The notes beneath the pieces were generated by a model. The model worked only from the letters and a program-made list of their open reading frames with translations. It made no database searches and was not told where the DNA came from. Below, piece after piece: positions 11,101 to 20,029 of a stretch of 64,000 bases of DNA (position 1 is the stretch's first letter; each line of letters opens with the position of its first letter). Source of the stretch: Xanthobacteraceae bacterium (GTDB lineage Bacteria > Pseudomonadota > Alphaproteobacteria > Rhizobiales > Xanthobacteraceae); contig JAIESR010000013.1 of the NCBI GenBank assembly GCA_019745775.1, positions 62,001 through 126,000 on the forward strand, written 5' to 3'. Made by a program: the position numbers and the translations under genes.

Positions 11101-11696
11101 CGGACCTCCTGCATGGCTCCCAGCAGGCGGCGCAACGGATGCGTGATCGCCCGCTGAAACCGCAATGCTATGAACAGGCCGACCGCAAGCGCCGCGAGCG
11201 AGGCGAGCAGACTCAACCACAACATCGACAACAGGCGGGGCCAAAGATCCGCGGTGTCACCGATCAAGTTGATCTGCCCAACCTCCTTGCCGCCATTGAT
11301 GACCGGCACCGAGACGAAGACCGTTCCGCTGCGCAGCAGATCGAATACGGACGGCGACTCCTCGGCGCCTAGTGAAGGATCGGTTAACAGACGTGATGCG
11401 CCGCCGAGCGCTGCCAGCACGCGGCCATCCGGCGTTCTCACCTGGACGAACAGAAAGCCGGGCACCCGCCCAATCGCACGTATGGCATCCAGTGTTTCCT
11501 GCTGCTTGTGTTCCGCTACCGAGCTTGCGGCCGCGGCCGCAAAGACCTGAGCCGTCGCAAGCATGAGCTGCCGGCGCGCGTCGCCGTAGCGCTCGACCTC
11601 TTGCCAGGCCGAAAGCAGCGCGTTGACGGCCGCTCCTGCCGTCACGGCCGTCACGACGAGCAAGACGAGCTTTCGAACGAGCGACTGGCGGCGCAC
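8115..11696 (-). CDS. Hybrid histidine kinase with HAMP, HisKA, HATPase, REC, HPt and EAL domains
   Basis: A 1193-residue membrane signalling protein uniting a phosphorelay with cyclic-di-GMP hydrolysis. In order: TM1 (10-28), periplasmic sensor region (about 30-150), TM2 (155-178), HAMP (about 180-235), HisKA with SHEIRTP (His278), HATPase (N box near 391, DSGIGI, GGTGLGL at 454-460), a degenerate receiver-like segment (about 510-620) without the aspartate pocket, a true REC (phospho-acceptor Asp693 in ILMDGSMP, Lys748), HPt (LAHSLKS, His855), then EAL (EAL at 968-970, DDFG 1084-1087, KIDRSF 1105-1110, EGVET from 1140). There is no GGDEF domain; the key EAL residues are intact, so it is probably an active phosphodiesterase. 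Start is GTG; the nearby ATG is out of frame. It diverges from the response regulator at 11830. Confidence 0.93.
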   Translation of the reverse strand: MRRQSLVRKLVLLVVTAVTAGAAVNALLSAWQEVERYGDARRQLMLATAQVFAAAAASSVAEHKQQETLDAIRAIGRVPGFLFVQVRTPDGRVLAALGGASRLLTDPSLGAEESPSVFDLLRSGTVFVSVPVINGGKEVGQINLIGDTADLWPRLLSMLWLSLLASLAALAVGLFIALRFQRAITHPLRRLLGAMQEVRRDHRYDVRVEGTNDQEIGLLVDGFNEMLSEIRNRDERLAAHRDTLEQKVIDRTRELASARDAAQKANDAKSDFVATMSHEIRTPMNGIMVMADLLANADIPPRLHRYAEVIATSGRSLLSIINDILDFSKIEAGKLELESGEICLDEVVENVTSLFAERASSQNIDLAAVIDPDVPRIISGDAVRLSQVVGNLVNNALKFTETGFVKLAVSRCAVDSRFIDLSVEDSGIGIPEEKLATIFEAFSQADQSTTRRFGGTGLGLAICRRIVAAMGGDVEVSSTVGVGSTFRVRVPAGETTSRRWPTLAVKPSEQPVCIIDVSGAATASALSNYFGAFGYAVTRAEEGTSIADYRSAAMVCADADRLRNRPLGQSTGQRPIVVAVTPFGDATVDAVIATGLADAAISRPLLRSEIEELLRRVATGERQLHSRAARVRRGGLLPRFANLRVLVADDSAVNREVAIEALSRLGAHVDTVENGAEAVSAAARCSHDIILMDGSMPQMDGYTAARVIRQAEQAENRARVPIVALTAHVVGAAAEEWRLAGMDAIVHKPFTIAQLADCLLDQVPQFQSPVAEPVADNDDRSIKREVETAPSNLDVDSRPLDPVTLGQLRSLNEARQGDFLKRVVNLYAEHAPKACDQLREHAKSGEAEACGSLAHSLKSMSLNIGATEVAKMAAAFEQMARAEGRVPDQGEFAALSNAMERALAALADEIGETSADQRLPQTGDVSPAPVVPADDIERDLRRAIERQELDIAYQPFVDRAGQRVLGVEALVRWRRGGAYDVPPSVFVPIAERTGCIDQMGEWVLRRACEDALAWPRLIVAVNISAIQFRQAKLADRIEQILSESAIEAGRIELEITETALLDAEAAVLRTMEQLHRRGVAFALDDFGVGFSSLASLRRFPFDKIKIDRSFVSDVGSATDATIVHAVVSIGRALGLKVVAEGVETVEQQRFVAAAGVHALQGYLFARPMKGADVAAFVAAFEGRSELPTVATGS

Positions 11697-11829
11697 GGAA
11701 ATGTTCCGGGATAATCGGGGTCTTCATCCGTAAATAAATCACTAAAGTCCTAACCCATCATTTACGCTCGAATTTGAGGCAATTTTAGATGATTTTGCCT
11801 AGTGTCACGATCGTGGAAGGTTTCATGTC

Positions 11830-12519
11830 ATGGCACTAGCAGCGAACCGATCGACGCCGTGGACGTTCGTTCTGGACGAACCCACGCGGATTCTCGTCGT
11901 GGACGACGATCCCATTTTGCGCGAGTTCGCGAGCGTCTATCTCGCCACGCCATACACCTCGATCGACACGGCTTGCGATGGCGCCGAGGCGCGCACCCGG
12001 CTTAGCCAGGCGTCCTACGACATCATCGTGCTCGATATAGAGATGCCTCAGCTCGATGGGCTTTCACTTCTCCATGAAATCCGGGCGGACCAAAAGCTGA
12101 GGCATCTGCCTGTCATCATGCTGACCGGCCACGACGATATTGCGTCGATCGATCGGGCCTACCACACCGGCGCCAATTCGTTCGCCACGAAGCCGGTAAA
12201 TTGGCGCCAGCTCAGCTATCAGATTCGATACGTCCTCCGCACCACCCGGCTTGAAAGCCTGCAAGAAGATGGCGGGAACGCTCCGAGCGAAGGTCGCGTC
12301 GTCGCACCGGCGGCGGAGCGCGACGTTCGTGATTTTCTTCAGACGATCGTTCATCGCGTGAATTCGATCGAGGCGAGCCTCTCTGTCCTCGATCGTGCGC
12401 GATGGTCGGAACCGCTCGATGAGATCCGTTCAATTGCGATACAGGCGCTTGCCGCATATGCCGGACAGGTGCCGATGGCCATGGTCGACGGCGCCCCTCA
12501 AACGACCGCACTGCCATAG
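11830..12519 (+). CDS. Response regulator with a CheY-like receiver and uncharacterised C-terminal region
   Basis: A 229-residue cytosolic protein. Residues 19-135 form a REC domain with the acidic pair in VVDDDP (24-27), phospho-acceptor Asp69 (IIVLDIEMP) and the conserved Lys121 (TKPVNW). The remaining ~95 residues are helical and have no DNA-binding or enzymatic motif that I recognise. It begins 134 bp from the divergent hybrid kinase, so it is a natural candidate partner for that kinase's HPt domain (inference). The TadG-like gene starts 30 bp after its stop, so the two may be cotranscribed. Confidence 0.9.
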   Translation: MALAANRSTPWTFVLDEPTRILVVDDDPILREFASVYLATPYTSIDTACDGAEARTRLSQASYDIIVLDIEMPQLDGLSLLHEIRADQKLRHLPVIMLTGHDDIASIDRAYHTGANSFATKPVNWRQLSYQIRYVLRTTRLESLQEDGGNAPSEGRVVAPAAERDVRDFLQTIVHRVNSIEASLSVLDRARWSEPLDEIRSIAIQALAAYAGQVPMAMVDGAPQTTALP

Positions 12520-12548
12520 TCGAGCGCTCACAGACAGAAAGTCTGCTG

Positions 12549-13886
12549 ATGTCGTGGATATGCAAAGATTGGGATGGACGCGCCCCGGCCGGCTCGGTAC
12601 GGCGGCGAGGCGGACGCTTCGTTGCCGACGAAGCGGGCAATACGATCATCGTTTTTGCACTGGCCTTGCCGGTTCTCGTGGCCGCGGCAGGGGCCGCGGT
12701 CGATTACAGTGTCGCGGCAGCGACCCGAAGCAAGATGCAATCTGTTGCCGACTCGGCGGCGCTGGCCTCGGTCCGAGAGCTTCAGCTCGCTCACACCGAT
12801 GCGAACAGAGTTACCGTGATCGCCAACAATGTCGTCAACAGCTCGCTTCAGAACGTGACGACGGCGGTCAAGGTCGATTTCAAGGCCATGACGGTCCGGG
12901 TCGCGATCGAGAAACAATATACGCACTTTTTCCGAGTATCGTCTGAGACCAAATTGGACGTCAGCGCCACGGCGAAAATGAGCGGATCCATGCCGCTATG
13001 TCTGCTCGGGCTCGATCCCAAGGCTGCGCACACGATCGGTTTGGAGCACTCGGCATTGCTCACCGCTCCCGGCTGTCTTGTACAGTCGAATTCCAATAGC
13101 GCCGCCGGACTGCAATCGAAGAATAACGCCGTCATGAAGGCCGGCATGATCTGCTCCGCCGGCGGAAAAGTTGATACCCATAAGGCCAACTATTATCCGA
13201 CCCCCACCACGGATTGTCCGGTGCTACCGGATCCCCTGAGCTCCCGTGCCGCGCCGCCCGTGGGGGCTTGCAGCCATCACAACAAGGTCGTCGACGGCGT
13301 CACCGTCACGCTGCCACCTGGCGTCTATTGCGGTGGGTTGGTGCTGACCAACGGCGCTGTGGTCAAGCTCTCGAGCGGCATATTCATCATCAAGGACGGT
13401 CCGCTGACGGTCGACGGCGGCGCATCCGTGTCCGGCACCGAGGTCGGCATCTATCTCACGGGCGGCGCAGCCAACCTGACGTTCGATGCCGACTCCACGG
13501 TCAGCCTTTCCGCCCCCAAGGACGGCCCCCTTGCCGGCATATTGATCTTTGACGATCGCTCAGGCGCCAGTGCCGCTGCCAAAGCGCCCAAGAGTGGCCG
13601 AGGCGCCAGCGGCCGGGCCAACACGACGGGGGCGCCGCGCCAACACCAAATCCTCAGCGACAACACCCGCAATCTGCTCGGCACCATCTACATGCCGCAA
13701 GGTGAGATCATCATCGACGCGACGAAGCCGATCGCGGACAAGTCCGCCTACACGGTCCTGGTGGTAAGGCAGCTCCACCTCTATTCCGGTCCGAATCTGA
13801 TTCTCAACACCGACTACAGCGCGACCAACGTCCCCGTGCCGATGGGCGTCGGTCCCTTCGGCGCCAAGATATTCCTTTCCAACTAG
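12549..13886 (+). CDS. TadG-like (Tad/Flp pilus-type) membrane-anchored protein
   Basis: A 445-residue protein with a cytoplasmic leader, then the Tad N-terminal signature DEAGNTIIVFALALPVLV (27-44), a single transmembrane helix (31-55) and the DYSVAAATRSKMQSVADSAA stretch found in TadE/TadG proteins. The long exported part has cysteine-containing loops and, from roughly residue 250, short Gly/Val-rich strands (VTLPPGVYCGGLVLTNG, GIYLTGGA) that look like a beta-helix. No other tad/flp genes (flp pilin, tadA, cpaC) accompany it, so it is an orphan; a role in the cell envelope or surface is likely but unproven. Confidence 0.82.
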   Translation: MSWICKDWDGRAPAGSVRRRGGRFVADEAGNTIIVFALALPVLVAAAGAAVDYSVAAATRSKMQSVADSAALASVRELQLAHTDANRVTVIANNVVNSSLQNVTTAVKVDFKAMTVRVAIEKQYTHFFRVSSETKLDVSATAKMSGSMPLCLLGLDPKAAHTIGLEHSALLTAPGCLVQSNSNSAAGLQSKNNAVMKAGMICSAGGKVDTHKANYYPTPTTDCPVLPDPLSSRAAPPVGACSHHNKVVDGVTVTLPPGVYCGGLVLTNGAVVKLSSGIFIIKDGPLTVDGGASVSGTEVGIYLTGGAANLTFDADSTVSLSAPKDGPLAGILIFDDRSGASAAAKAPKSGRGASGRANTTGAPRQHQILSDNTRNLLGTIYMPQGEIIIDATKPIADKSAYTVLVVRQLHLYSGPNLILNTDYSATNVPVPMGVGPFGAKIFLSN

Positions 13887-13932
13887 CGCTGGTTCTTCGC
13901 CCGCGGCGTGGCGACGGCGACGGTCGTCGGGC

Positions 13933-15906
13933 CTACGTGCCGATCTTGCCGCCACCGCGCCTGGTGATGACGACCACCGACGGTCGCGGCGGCATGCCGG
14001 GCTTGAAATCGGGCCAGCGCGTGATCGGCTCCTCGAAGGTGGAGACTGCGTCGGCCGATCCGCCCTCGGCCGGATGCTGCACGGCGACGAACAGCGTCTG
14101 GTCGTCGGGCGTGAAGCAGGGACCGCACAGTTCGGCGCCCAGCGGGACGCGATAGAAATGCCGTGACGTGCCGCGCAGCGGCCCTTCGGTTTCGAGCCCC
14201 CAAAGCCCATCGGTCCGGCCGCTGCGCTTGCGGGTGTTGCCGTCGGTCGCAATCCACATCCGGCCCTGATTGTCGAAGGCGAGATTGTCAGGCATGCCGA
14301 ACCAGCCGTTGCGGGTGGTCTCGGTCGAGAACGTGGCGCCGACCGCTGCGACCGCGGGGTCGCCGCAGCGGACCAGGATTTCCCAGCGGAACTGCGGCGC
14401 CGCATGATCGCCGTCCGGCGGCGTCATCTCGATGATGTGCCCGAAATCATTGGCGGCGCGCGGATTGGCGGCATCGACCCGCTCGGCCGTGCGACGATCG
14501 TTGTTGGTCAGCATCACATACACCTTGCCGGTCGCAGGGCTCGCCTCGACGTCCTCGGGACGATCCATGCGGGTCGGCTTGAGCAGGTCGGCGGCGCGCC
14601 GCTTCTCGATCAGCACGTCGGCCTGGCTCGCAAAGCCGTTCTCCGCGGTCAGCGAACCCTGGCCGTACACGAGCGGCAGCCAGTCGAGCGTGCCGTCGGC
14701 GTTGTAGCGTGCCACCGACACGGTGCCCTCGTCGAGGAGGTCACGGCTTGCCCGCGGGTCGGCGGGGTCGAAGCGTCCGGCGGTGATAAAGCGGTACACA
14801 TATTCGAACCGCTCGTCGTCACCCATGTAGACCACGTAGCGGCTGTCCTTGTTGACCACACCGGCGGCGCCCTCGTGCTTGCCGCGGCCGAGCGCTGTGC
14901 GCTTCTTCGGCGTCGACGCCGGATCGAACGGATCGATCTCAACCACCCAGCCGAAGCGGTTGGGCTCGTTCGACGCCTTGCCGAGATTGAAGCGATCGTG
15001 GAAATCGCCCCACTGGTAGAAGCCCGACGGCACGCCATAGCGCCGGTGATTACGCGCTTCCGGGTGCCCGTCCGGGAGCTTGCCGGTGAAGTAGTGGTGG
15101 ATGTTCTCCTCGCAGGTGAGCCAGGTTCCCCACGGGGTCACGCCGCCGGCACAGTTGTTGACCATGCCGTGGACGCGGCGGCCGGCGGGATCGGCCGGCG
15201 TCTGCATGCGCGGATGGCCGGCGACGGGCCCGGTGATCTCCATCGGCGTGTCGGCGTCGATGCGGCGCGCGTATTTCGAATTGGCCGCCACCTGCCACTT
15301 GCCGTTCTCGCGCTTCACCTCGATGACCGAACCACCGTGCGCGGCGATCTCGATGTCGGTGCGCGCGAGCGTCGAGCCGGTGCGCGGCGCGTCCTTGGAC
15401 TCCGGCCGCTTCAGGCCGGCGAACATCAATTCCTCGTTGGTGTATTCGTGATTGACCACCAGGAGGCCGTGCGCCGACGGGTCGGCCGCACCCGGCATCG
15501 GGAAATAGGCGAGGTAGTCGTTGTTGTATCCGAACTGGGCCCGCTGCGCGGCGGCGGTGTGCGCGGTCGGATTGAAGGGCGGCGCCCCGGGCAGCACCGG
15601 ATCGCCCCAGCGGATCAGGACGTCAGCGTCGTAGCCCGGCGCGACGTGATGATTTTCGTCGGCGCCGGCCTCGAGTTCGTCGAAGCGATAGCGCGACGCC
15701 GCCTCCGCCCGGGCGCTGCCTGTCGCGGCGAGCGCCAAAGGCGACACCGTGGCCGCGATGGCGGCCACACCGAGCGCACCCTTGAGAATGTCGCGGCGCG
15801 CAAAGCGCGCGGCGATCACGTCGCCGATCGTCGGGTTGTCGGTCGGGTTGCGGCCGACGTCCTCGGATTCTTCGCGCAGGACGAAGGACGAAATGGTTGT
15901 TCGCAT
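13933..15906 (-). CDS. phoX: PhoX-family alkaline phosphatase
   Basis: A 657-residue Tat-exported phosphoesterase of the PhoX (former DUF839) family. These release phosphate from organic phosphoesters in the periplasm and use calcium and iron cofactors in characterised members. The Tat signal ARRDILKGALG lies at residues 36-46. Family blocks include LLVVNHEYTNEELMF, NNCAGGVTPWGTWLTCEEN and VVYMGDDERFEYVYRF. The start at 15906 is an ATG with a G-rich ribosome-binding site; the 9-codon longer frame starts with TTG. It follows the PhoD-type gene by 63 bp on the same strand, so the two probably form one unit. I found no convincing PHO box upstream. Confidence 0.9.
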   Translation of the reverse strand: MRTTISSFVLREESEDVGRNPTDNPTIGDVIAARFARRDILKGALGVAAIAATVSPLALAATGSARAEAASRYRFDELEAGADENHHVAPGYDADVLIRWGDPVLPGAPPFNPTAHTAAAQRAQFGYNNDYLAYFPMPGAADPSAHGLLVVNHEYTNEELMFAGLKRPESKDAPRTGSTLARTDIEIAAHGGSVIEVKRENGKWQVAANSKYARRIDADTPMEITGPVAGHPRMQTPADPAGRRVHGMVNNCAGGVTPWGTWLTCEENIHHYFTGKLPDGHPEARNHRRYGVPSGFYQWGDFHDRFNLGKASNEPNRFGWVVEIDPFDPASTPKKRTALGRGKHEGAAGVVNKDSRYVVYMGDDERFEYVYRFITAGRFDPADPRASRDLLDEGTVSVARYNADGTLDWLPLVYGQGSLTAENGFASQADVLIEKRRAADLLKPTRMDRPEDVEASPATGKVYVMLTNNDRRTAERVDAANPRAANDFGHIIEMTPPDGDHAAPQFRWEILVRCGDPAVAAVGATFSTETTRNGWFGMPDNLAFDNQGRMWIATDGNTRKRSGRTDGLWGLETEGPLRGTSRHFYRVPLGAELCGPCFTPDDQTLFVAVQHPAEGGSADAVSTFEEPITRWPDFKPGMPPRPSVVVITRRGGGKIGT

Positions 15907-15969
15907 AGGGCCCCCTTGATCGGAAGCGCCCAAAAAGCGCTCCGATCGTGCCGGCCCCCTGCGATCAGT

Positions 15970-17568
15970 CTAGAACGTTCGAGCCGCCAAGGACATATCC
16001 AGCGGCACGAGATTGCAACATTTCGGCTCGATCGCCTTCGACCACAATGCCCGGTCGTTAACGTCCTTGAGCGTCACCGTCATCACCTCGGTCTCGCCGT
16101 CGATCGCGACGTGGCCGAAGAACTGCAGCCCGAAGCACGGTGCCAGGTTGTCGGGCTGACCCTTGCCGCAGCCCATCTCGAACACCACGCGCGGACCGAA
16201 GGTGTTGTCGAGCCGGCCCGGCGCCCAGGTGCCGGCATGGATCGGGCCGGAGACGAACTCCCAGAACGGGTCGAAGTCCTGGAATACCGCGCGGTTGGGA
16301 TCGTAGTGGTTCGCCGCGGTGTAGTGCATGTCGGCGGTGACCCAGATCGTGTTCACGATGCCGGCGTGCTTCATGAACGACAGGAGGTGCGCGACTTCGA
16401 GCTCGCGGCCGCGGGCCGGGCCGTCGCCTTGCGCGATGGCGTCGTGGCTGAACACGCCGATCGGCAGATCGGCGGCGATCACCTTCCAGGTCGCGCGCGA
16501 ACGAAGCAGTTCGCGCTTGAGCCAGGCGAGCTGCGCCGGGCCGAGCAGATAGGCGTCGGGGCCATAGCGCGTGACGTCGTCGGCGTTGGCGCCGCGATAC
16601 GAGCGCATGTCGAGCATGAACACATCGAGCAGCGGGCCGTAGGAGACCTTGCGATAGACGCGGCCGGCCTCGGCCTGCTGCTGCCGCAGCGGCAGGAATT
16701 CATGGAAGGCGCGCGAGCCGCGCGCGATCAGGTTGAGCAGGCTCCGCTCGCGATAGCCGTCGCCGTCGCGGACTTTGCCGCCGGGAATCCAATCGTTGGT
16801 GACTTCGTGGTCGTCCCACTGCGCGAAGATCGGCACTTCGACGTTGAACGCGCGCAGGTTCGCGTCGAGGAGATTGTATTTGTAGTTGCCGCGAAACTCG
16901 GCGAGCGTCTCGGCAACCTTGGACTTCTCCTCGGTCACGACGTTGTTCCAGATCTCGCCGGGCGCGAGCTGGAGCTCGCGTCTGATCGGCTCGTCGGCAT
17001 AGACGATGTCGCCGCAGTGGATGAAGAAGTCGGGGCGGTTCGCGAGCATGGTCGCGTAGGTGCGCATGCCGCCGCGCGCGCGGTCGATGCCGTAGCCGCC
17101 GCCGGCGGTGTCGCCCGACCAGATGAACGACACGTTCTTGCGGTGCGCCGGCGCGGTGCGGAAGCGACCGACCTGCGGCTCGCCGACGATCGCCGGCAAC
17201 GACAAATCCTGGAAACGCACGCGGTAGAAGATGTCCTGTCCCGCCGGCAGGTCTTCGAGCAGGAGCTTGCCGGTGAAGTCCGTCTCCGGCAGCACGTCGA
17301 TATAGGCCCGGTGGCGGATGTGCCTGAAGCTCTCGGTGGTCGCGACCTCGACCAGCATGCGCGCGGGGCGGTCGGCGCGCGCCCACACCATGCCCGAGTC
17401 GACCGAGACGTCGCCGGATTGCAGACCGTGGGTGATCCGCGGGCGATCGCCCGCGAAGCTCAGATACGGTCGCGCGACACCGTCCATAGCGATCGCCGCC
17501 GCCGCGCTTGCACACGACAGGAACCTTCGGCGCGACAAAGCCGCGCCGGCACGCATGCGATCGACCAT
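15970..17568 (-). CDS. phoD: PhoD-family alkaline phosphatase/phosphodiesterase
   Basis: A 532-residue metallophosphatase with a Tat leader (LSRRRFLSCAS, residues 11-21). Characteristic PhoD features are present: the N-terminal HGLQSGDVSVDSGMVWARAD block, then metal-binding motifs FIWSGDTAGG, FIHCGDIVYADEP, FAQWDDHEVTNDW, DMRSYRG and VTADMHYTA. Family members hydrolyse phosphomono- and diesters, including teichoic acids and phospholipid head groups, and use Fe and Ca. The ATG at 17568 is preceded by GAGGAGG at ideal spacing. It is the first gene of the pair with phoX; two unrelated exported phosphatases side by side suggest phosphate scavenging. Confidence 0.9.
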   Translation of the reverse strand: MVDRMRAGAALSRRRFLSCASAAAAIAMDGVARPYLSFAGDRPRITHGLQSGDVSVDSGMVWARADRPARMLVEVATTESFRHIRHRAYIDVLPETDFTGKLLLEDLPAGQDIFYRVRFQDLSLPAIVGEPQVGRFRTAPAHRKNVSFIWSGDTAGGGYGIDRARGGMRTYATMLANRPDFFIHCGDIVYADEPIRRELQLAPGEIWNNVVTEEKSKVAETLAEFRGNYKYNLLDANLRAFNVEVPIFAQWDDHEVTNDWIPGGKVRDGDGYRERSLLNLIARGSRAFHEFLPLRQQQAEAGRVYRKVSYGPLLDVFMLDMRSYRGANADDVTRYGPDAYLLGPAQLAWLKRELLRSRATWKVIAADLPIGVFSHDAIAQGDGPARGRELEVAHLLSFMKHAGIVNTIWVTADMHYTAANHYDPNRAVFQDFDPFWEFVSGPIHAGTWAPGRLDNTFGPRVVFEMGCGKGQPDNLAPCFGLQFFGHVAIDGETEVMTVTLKDVNDRALWSKAIEPKCCNLVPLDMSLAARTF

Positions 17569-17814
17569 GGGGCCTCCTCAAGCCGATTCGCGTGCGACCA
17601 TGCCTGCGCCGCGCGACGGCACCCCGACATTGATGCGACGGCGCGATGACTCCCGGCTGAGCGCTTCCCTGCGAGCGCGTTAATTCCCTGTAAAAGCGCC
17701 GTTTCAGCCATTCGCTGGAACTCTGGAATCGGCTAGGATTCCCGCGTGCCGGAACATTGGCCGTCTTGGCGGCGTTGCAGCCGAGGCTCTTTGATATGAC
17801 CCCGGACGACAACG

Positions 17815-18573
17815 ATGATCGCATTCCTGCGCACCACCCTCGCCTTCCTCGCGCTGGCTCTCATTGAGTTCGCGCCGGCGCCGGCGCGCGCGCAGGAGGT
17901 CGATCTGCTGCTGGTGCTCGCCGCCGACGTGTCTCGCAGCGTGGATCATCAAAAGTTCGAGCTGCAGCGGCAGGGCTACGCCGCCGCGATCTCGAACCCG
18001 CAGGTGCTCGACGCCATCCGTTCCGGCACCCACGGCAGGATCGGGTTGAACTTCCTCGAATGGTCGGGCGTCGGCGCGCAGAAGGTCGTGATCGACTGGA
18101 CCCTCATCGACGGACCCGAAACCGCGCGCCGGTTCGGCGATCAGCTGGTCGAAGCGCCGCGCTCGTTCGCCGACCGCACCTCGATCTCCGGCGGCATCGA
18201 ATTCTCCATGGTGCAGCTCAAGCGCGCGCCGTTCAAGTCGGCGCGCCGCACCATCGACGTCTCCGGCGACGGCACCAACAATGCCGGGCGCGACGTGCGC
18301 CTCGCGCGCGACGAAGCGGTGGCGGAGGGCGTCACCATCAACGGGCTCGTCATCCTGAGCCAGAGCCAGGTGCCGTGGAACCCCGAGCATACCAATCCGC
18401 CGGGCGGCCTCGACAAGTATTACCGCGACAACGTCACCGGCGGGCCGGGGTCGTTCGTGGTGGCGGCGGAGGGGTTCGAGTCGTTCGGCAAGGCGATCAT
18501 CAAGAAGATGATCGCGGAGATCGCGCTGCTGCCTGCGGTCGCACCGCGCGGTCGCCGTCTGGTCGCGCGCTAG
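17815..18573 (+). CDS. DUF1194 (VWA-like) exported protein
   Basis: A 252-residue protein with a signal peptide ending about residue 26 (APARAQEVD). The VDLLLVLAADVSRSVD stretch has the MIDAS-like DxSxS pattern of von Willebrand A folds, and SISGGIEFSM and TIDVSGDGTNN fit the later metal-coordination loops. This matches the DUF1194 family, common in alphaproteobacteria and without an assigned function; VWA folds usually bind a protein partner through a divalent metal. It diverges from the PhoD gene and is followed by a good terminator, so it is monocistronic. Confidence 0.85.
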   Translation: MIAFLRTTLAFLALALIEFAPAPARAQEVDLLLVLAADVSRSVDHQKFELQRQGYAAAISNPQVLDAIRSGTHGRIGLNFLEWSGVGAQKVVIDWTLIDGPETARRFGDQLVEAPRSFADRTSISGGIEFSMVQLKRAPFKSARRTIDVSGDGTNNAGRDVRLARDEAVAEGVTINGLVILSQSQVPWNPEHTNPPGGLDKYYRDNVTGGPGSFVVAAEGFESFGKAIIKKMIAEIALLPAVAPRGRRLVAR

Positions 18574-18600
18574 GCAAGACCTCCGGATCCAAGCGAGATC

Positions 18601-18621
18601 AGACGGCAAGGCTGTCTTTTT
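18601..18621 (+). terminator. Rho-independent terminator after the DUF1194 gene
   Basis: A 7-bp stem (AGACGGC / GCTGTCT, with one G-T pair) closes a 3-nt loop and is followed by a run of five T, 28 nt after the stop codon. Confidence 0.75.
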
Positions 18622-18644
18622 GATTCATTCCATTCTCACGACAC

Positions 18645-18661
18645 TTTAGAATCGATCTAAG
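18645..18661 (+). promoter_or_regulatory. Irr-type iron control element (ICE)
   Basis: TTTAGAATCGATCTAAG matches the rhizobial Irr box TTTAGAA-N3-TTCTAAA at 12 of the 14 fixed positions. It lies 124 bp upstream of the ferric-iron binding-protein gene and downstream of the terminator, so it belongs to that promoter. Irr is the haem-responsive iron regulator of Rhizobiales; whether it represses or activates here depends on its distance from the transcription start, which is not known. Confidence 0.7.
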
Positions 18662-18785
18662 CAATTGAATTGGTTGTATAAATCAAGTTGACGCGCGATC
18701 TCCTGCACCCTAGCTCAGAGACAAGAACGGCGCGGGAGCTTTACCGCCGCGCGCGCCGGCGGCACCCGTTCAAGGGAGATGGACG

Positions 18786-19808
18786 ATGAAGAGCGTTTGC
18801 GGGCGCGTGCTGTCGTGCCTGGCGCTGGCGGCGGCCGGCATGACCACCACGTCGGCACTCGCGCAGGGCGAGGTCAACGTCTACACCTATCGGGAAACCA
18901 AGCTTATTCAACCGCTGTTCGATGCCTTCACCAAAGATACCGGCATCAGGGTGAACGTCGTCTCCGCCGCCAACGGGCTCGAACAGCGCGTGCGCACCGA
19001 AGGCGCCAACTCGCCGGCCGACGTGCTTCTGACGGTCGACATCAGCCGCCTGGAAGAGGCGGTGCGCGCCGGCATCACGCAGCCGATCAAGTCCGAGCTG
19101 CTCGACAAGGTGGTGGCGCCCCGCTACCGCGATCCGGAAGGCCACTGGTACGCGGTGTCGATGCGCGCGCGCATCGTCTACGCCTCGAAGGAGCGCGTGA
19201 AAGCGACCGCGCTCAATTACGAGGACTTCGGCAGCGCCGGGCTGAACCACAAGATCTGCATCCGCTCCGGCCAGCACTATTACAACACCGCGCTGTTCGC
19301 GGCCTACATCGTCAAGCACGGCGAAGCGCAGGCCGAACAGTGGCTGCGCGGACTGAAGGCCAATCTCGGTCAGCGCCCCTCCGGCGGCGACCGCGAGGCC
19401 GCGCGCGACGTCGCGGCTGGCAAGTGCGACCTCGGCATCGGCAACACGTATTATTACGGCCTGATGCTCAACAGCGCGGCGCAGAAGCCGTGGGCGGACG
19501 CCACCCGCGTGATCCTGCCGACCTTCAAGGGCGGCGGCACCCATGTGAACGTCTCCGGCGTCGTGCTCGCCCGCCACGCGCCGAACAAGGCCAACGCCAT
19601 GAAGCTGATCGAGTGGCTGGCCGGCGAGAAGGCCCAGCAGATGCACGCCGATCTCAACTTCGAGTATCCTATCCGCACCGGCGTTCCGATCAACGCGACG
19701 ATCGCGGCCTTCGGCGCGCTCAACCCGGACCCGATGCCGCTGTCCTCGATCGCCGAGAAGTCGAAGGCGGCGGCCAACCTGGTCGACAAGGTCGGCTTCG
19801 ACAATTGA
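18786..19808 (+). CDS. Ferric iron ABC transporter substrate-binding protein (FbpA/FutA type)
   Basis: A 340-residue periplasmic binding protein. The signal peptide ends near residue 27 (ALAQGEVNVYTYR), followed by the iron-binding-protein opening EVNVYTYRE and the tyrosine-rich GIGNTYYYGLM near residue 220, which supplies the Fe(III)-coordinating tyrosines. The hinge and C-terminal blocks (VILPTFKGGGTHVNVSGV, AMKLIEWLAGEKAQ) fit the family. It captures free ferric iron for import through the permease gene that starts 221 bp downstream. ATG at 18786 is preceded by AAGGGAGATGGACG, giving a good ribosome-binding site. The Irr-type box upstream fits iron control. Confidence 0.93.
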   Translation: MKSVCGRVLSCLALAAAGMTTTSALAQGEVNVYTYRETKLIQPLFDAFTKDTGIRVNVVSAANGLEQRVRTEGANSPADVLLTVDISRLEEAVRAGITQPIKSELLDKVVAPRYRDPEGHWYAVSMRARIVYASKERVKATALNYEDFGSAGLNHKICIRSGQHYYNTALFAAYIVKHGEAQAEQWLRGLKANLGQRPSGGDREAARDVAAGKCDLGIGNTYYYGLMLNSAAQKPWADATRVILPTFKGGGTHVNVSGVVLARHAPNKANAMKLIEWLAGEKAQQMHADLNFEYPIRTGVPINATIAAFGALNPDPMPLSSIAEKSKAAANLVDKVGFDN

Positions 19809-19827
19809 TCCGAGTGGATGCGGCAAG

Positions 19828-19959
19828 CTCGGTCTGTTCCGCTCCCCCTTGTGGGGAGGGGTTAGGGGTGGGGGTGTTCCGATGACGGGAGGCGCCGAAG
19901 TCAAAACTTCCACCCCCCTCCCCAACCCTCCCCCACAAGGGGGGAGGGAGCGCACCGAG
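19828..19959. repeat. Long imperfect inverted repeat between iron binding protein and permease genes
   Basis: Two arms of about 45 nt (left starts CTCGGTCTGTTCCGCTCCCC, right ends GGGAGCGCACCGAG) with C- and G-rich cores can form a long hairpin around a ~35-nt loop. It resembles the G/C-rich extragenic palindromes scattered through Bradyrhizobiaceae genomes. Its place inside an ABC operon may lower permease expression relative to the binding protein by stabilising upstream mRNA or stopping some transcripts (inference). Confidence 0.75.
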
Positions 19960-20029
19960 TTCGCGGCTCCGCCGTTGTTCAACCGCCACGATCGCTAAGC
20001 ACTAGCTCGCTCCGACGCCGGCAAACCAG

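Noticed and set aside
14404-17649. 1081-residue open frame antisense to phoX and phoD
   Set aside because: Low-complexity composition and complete overlap with two phosphatase genes that have clear motifs.
17569-17814. Possible PHO box (CTGTAAAAGCGCCGTTTCAG region) upstream of phoD
   Set aside because: Half-sites and spacing do not fit CTGTCAT direct repeats closely enough.
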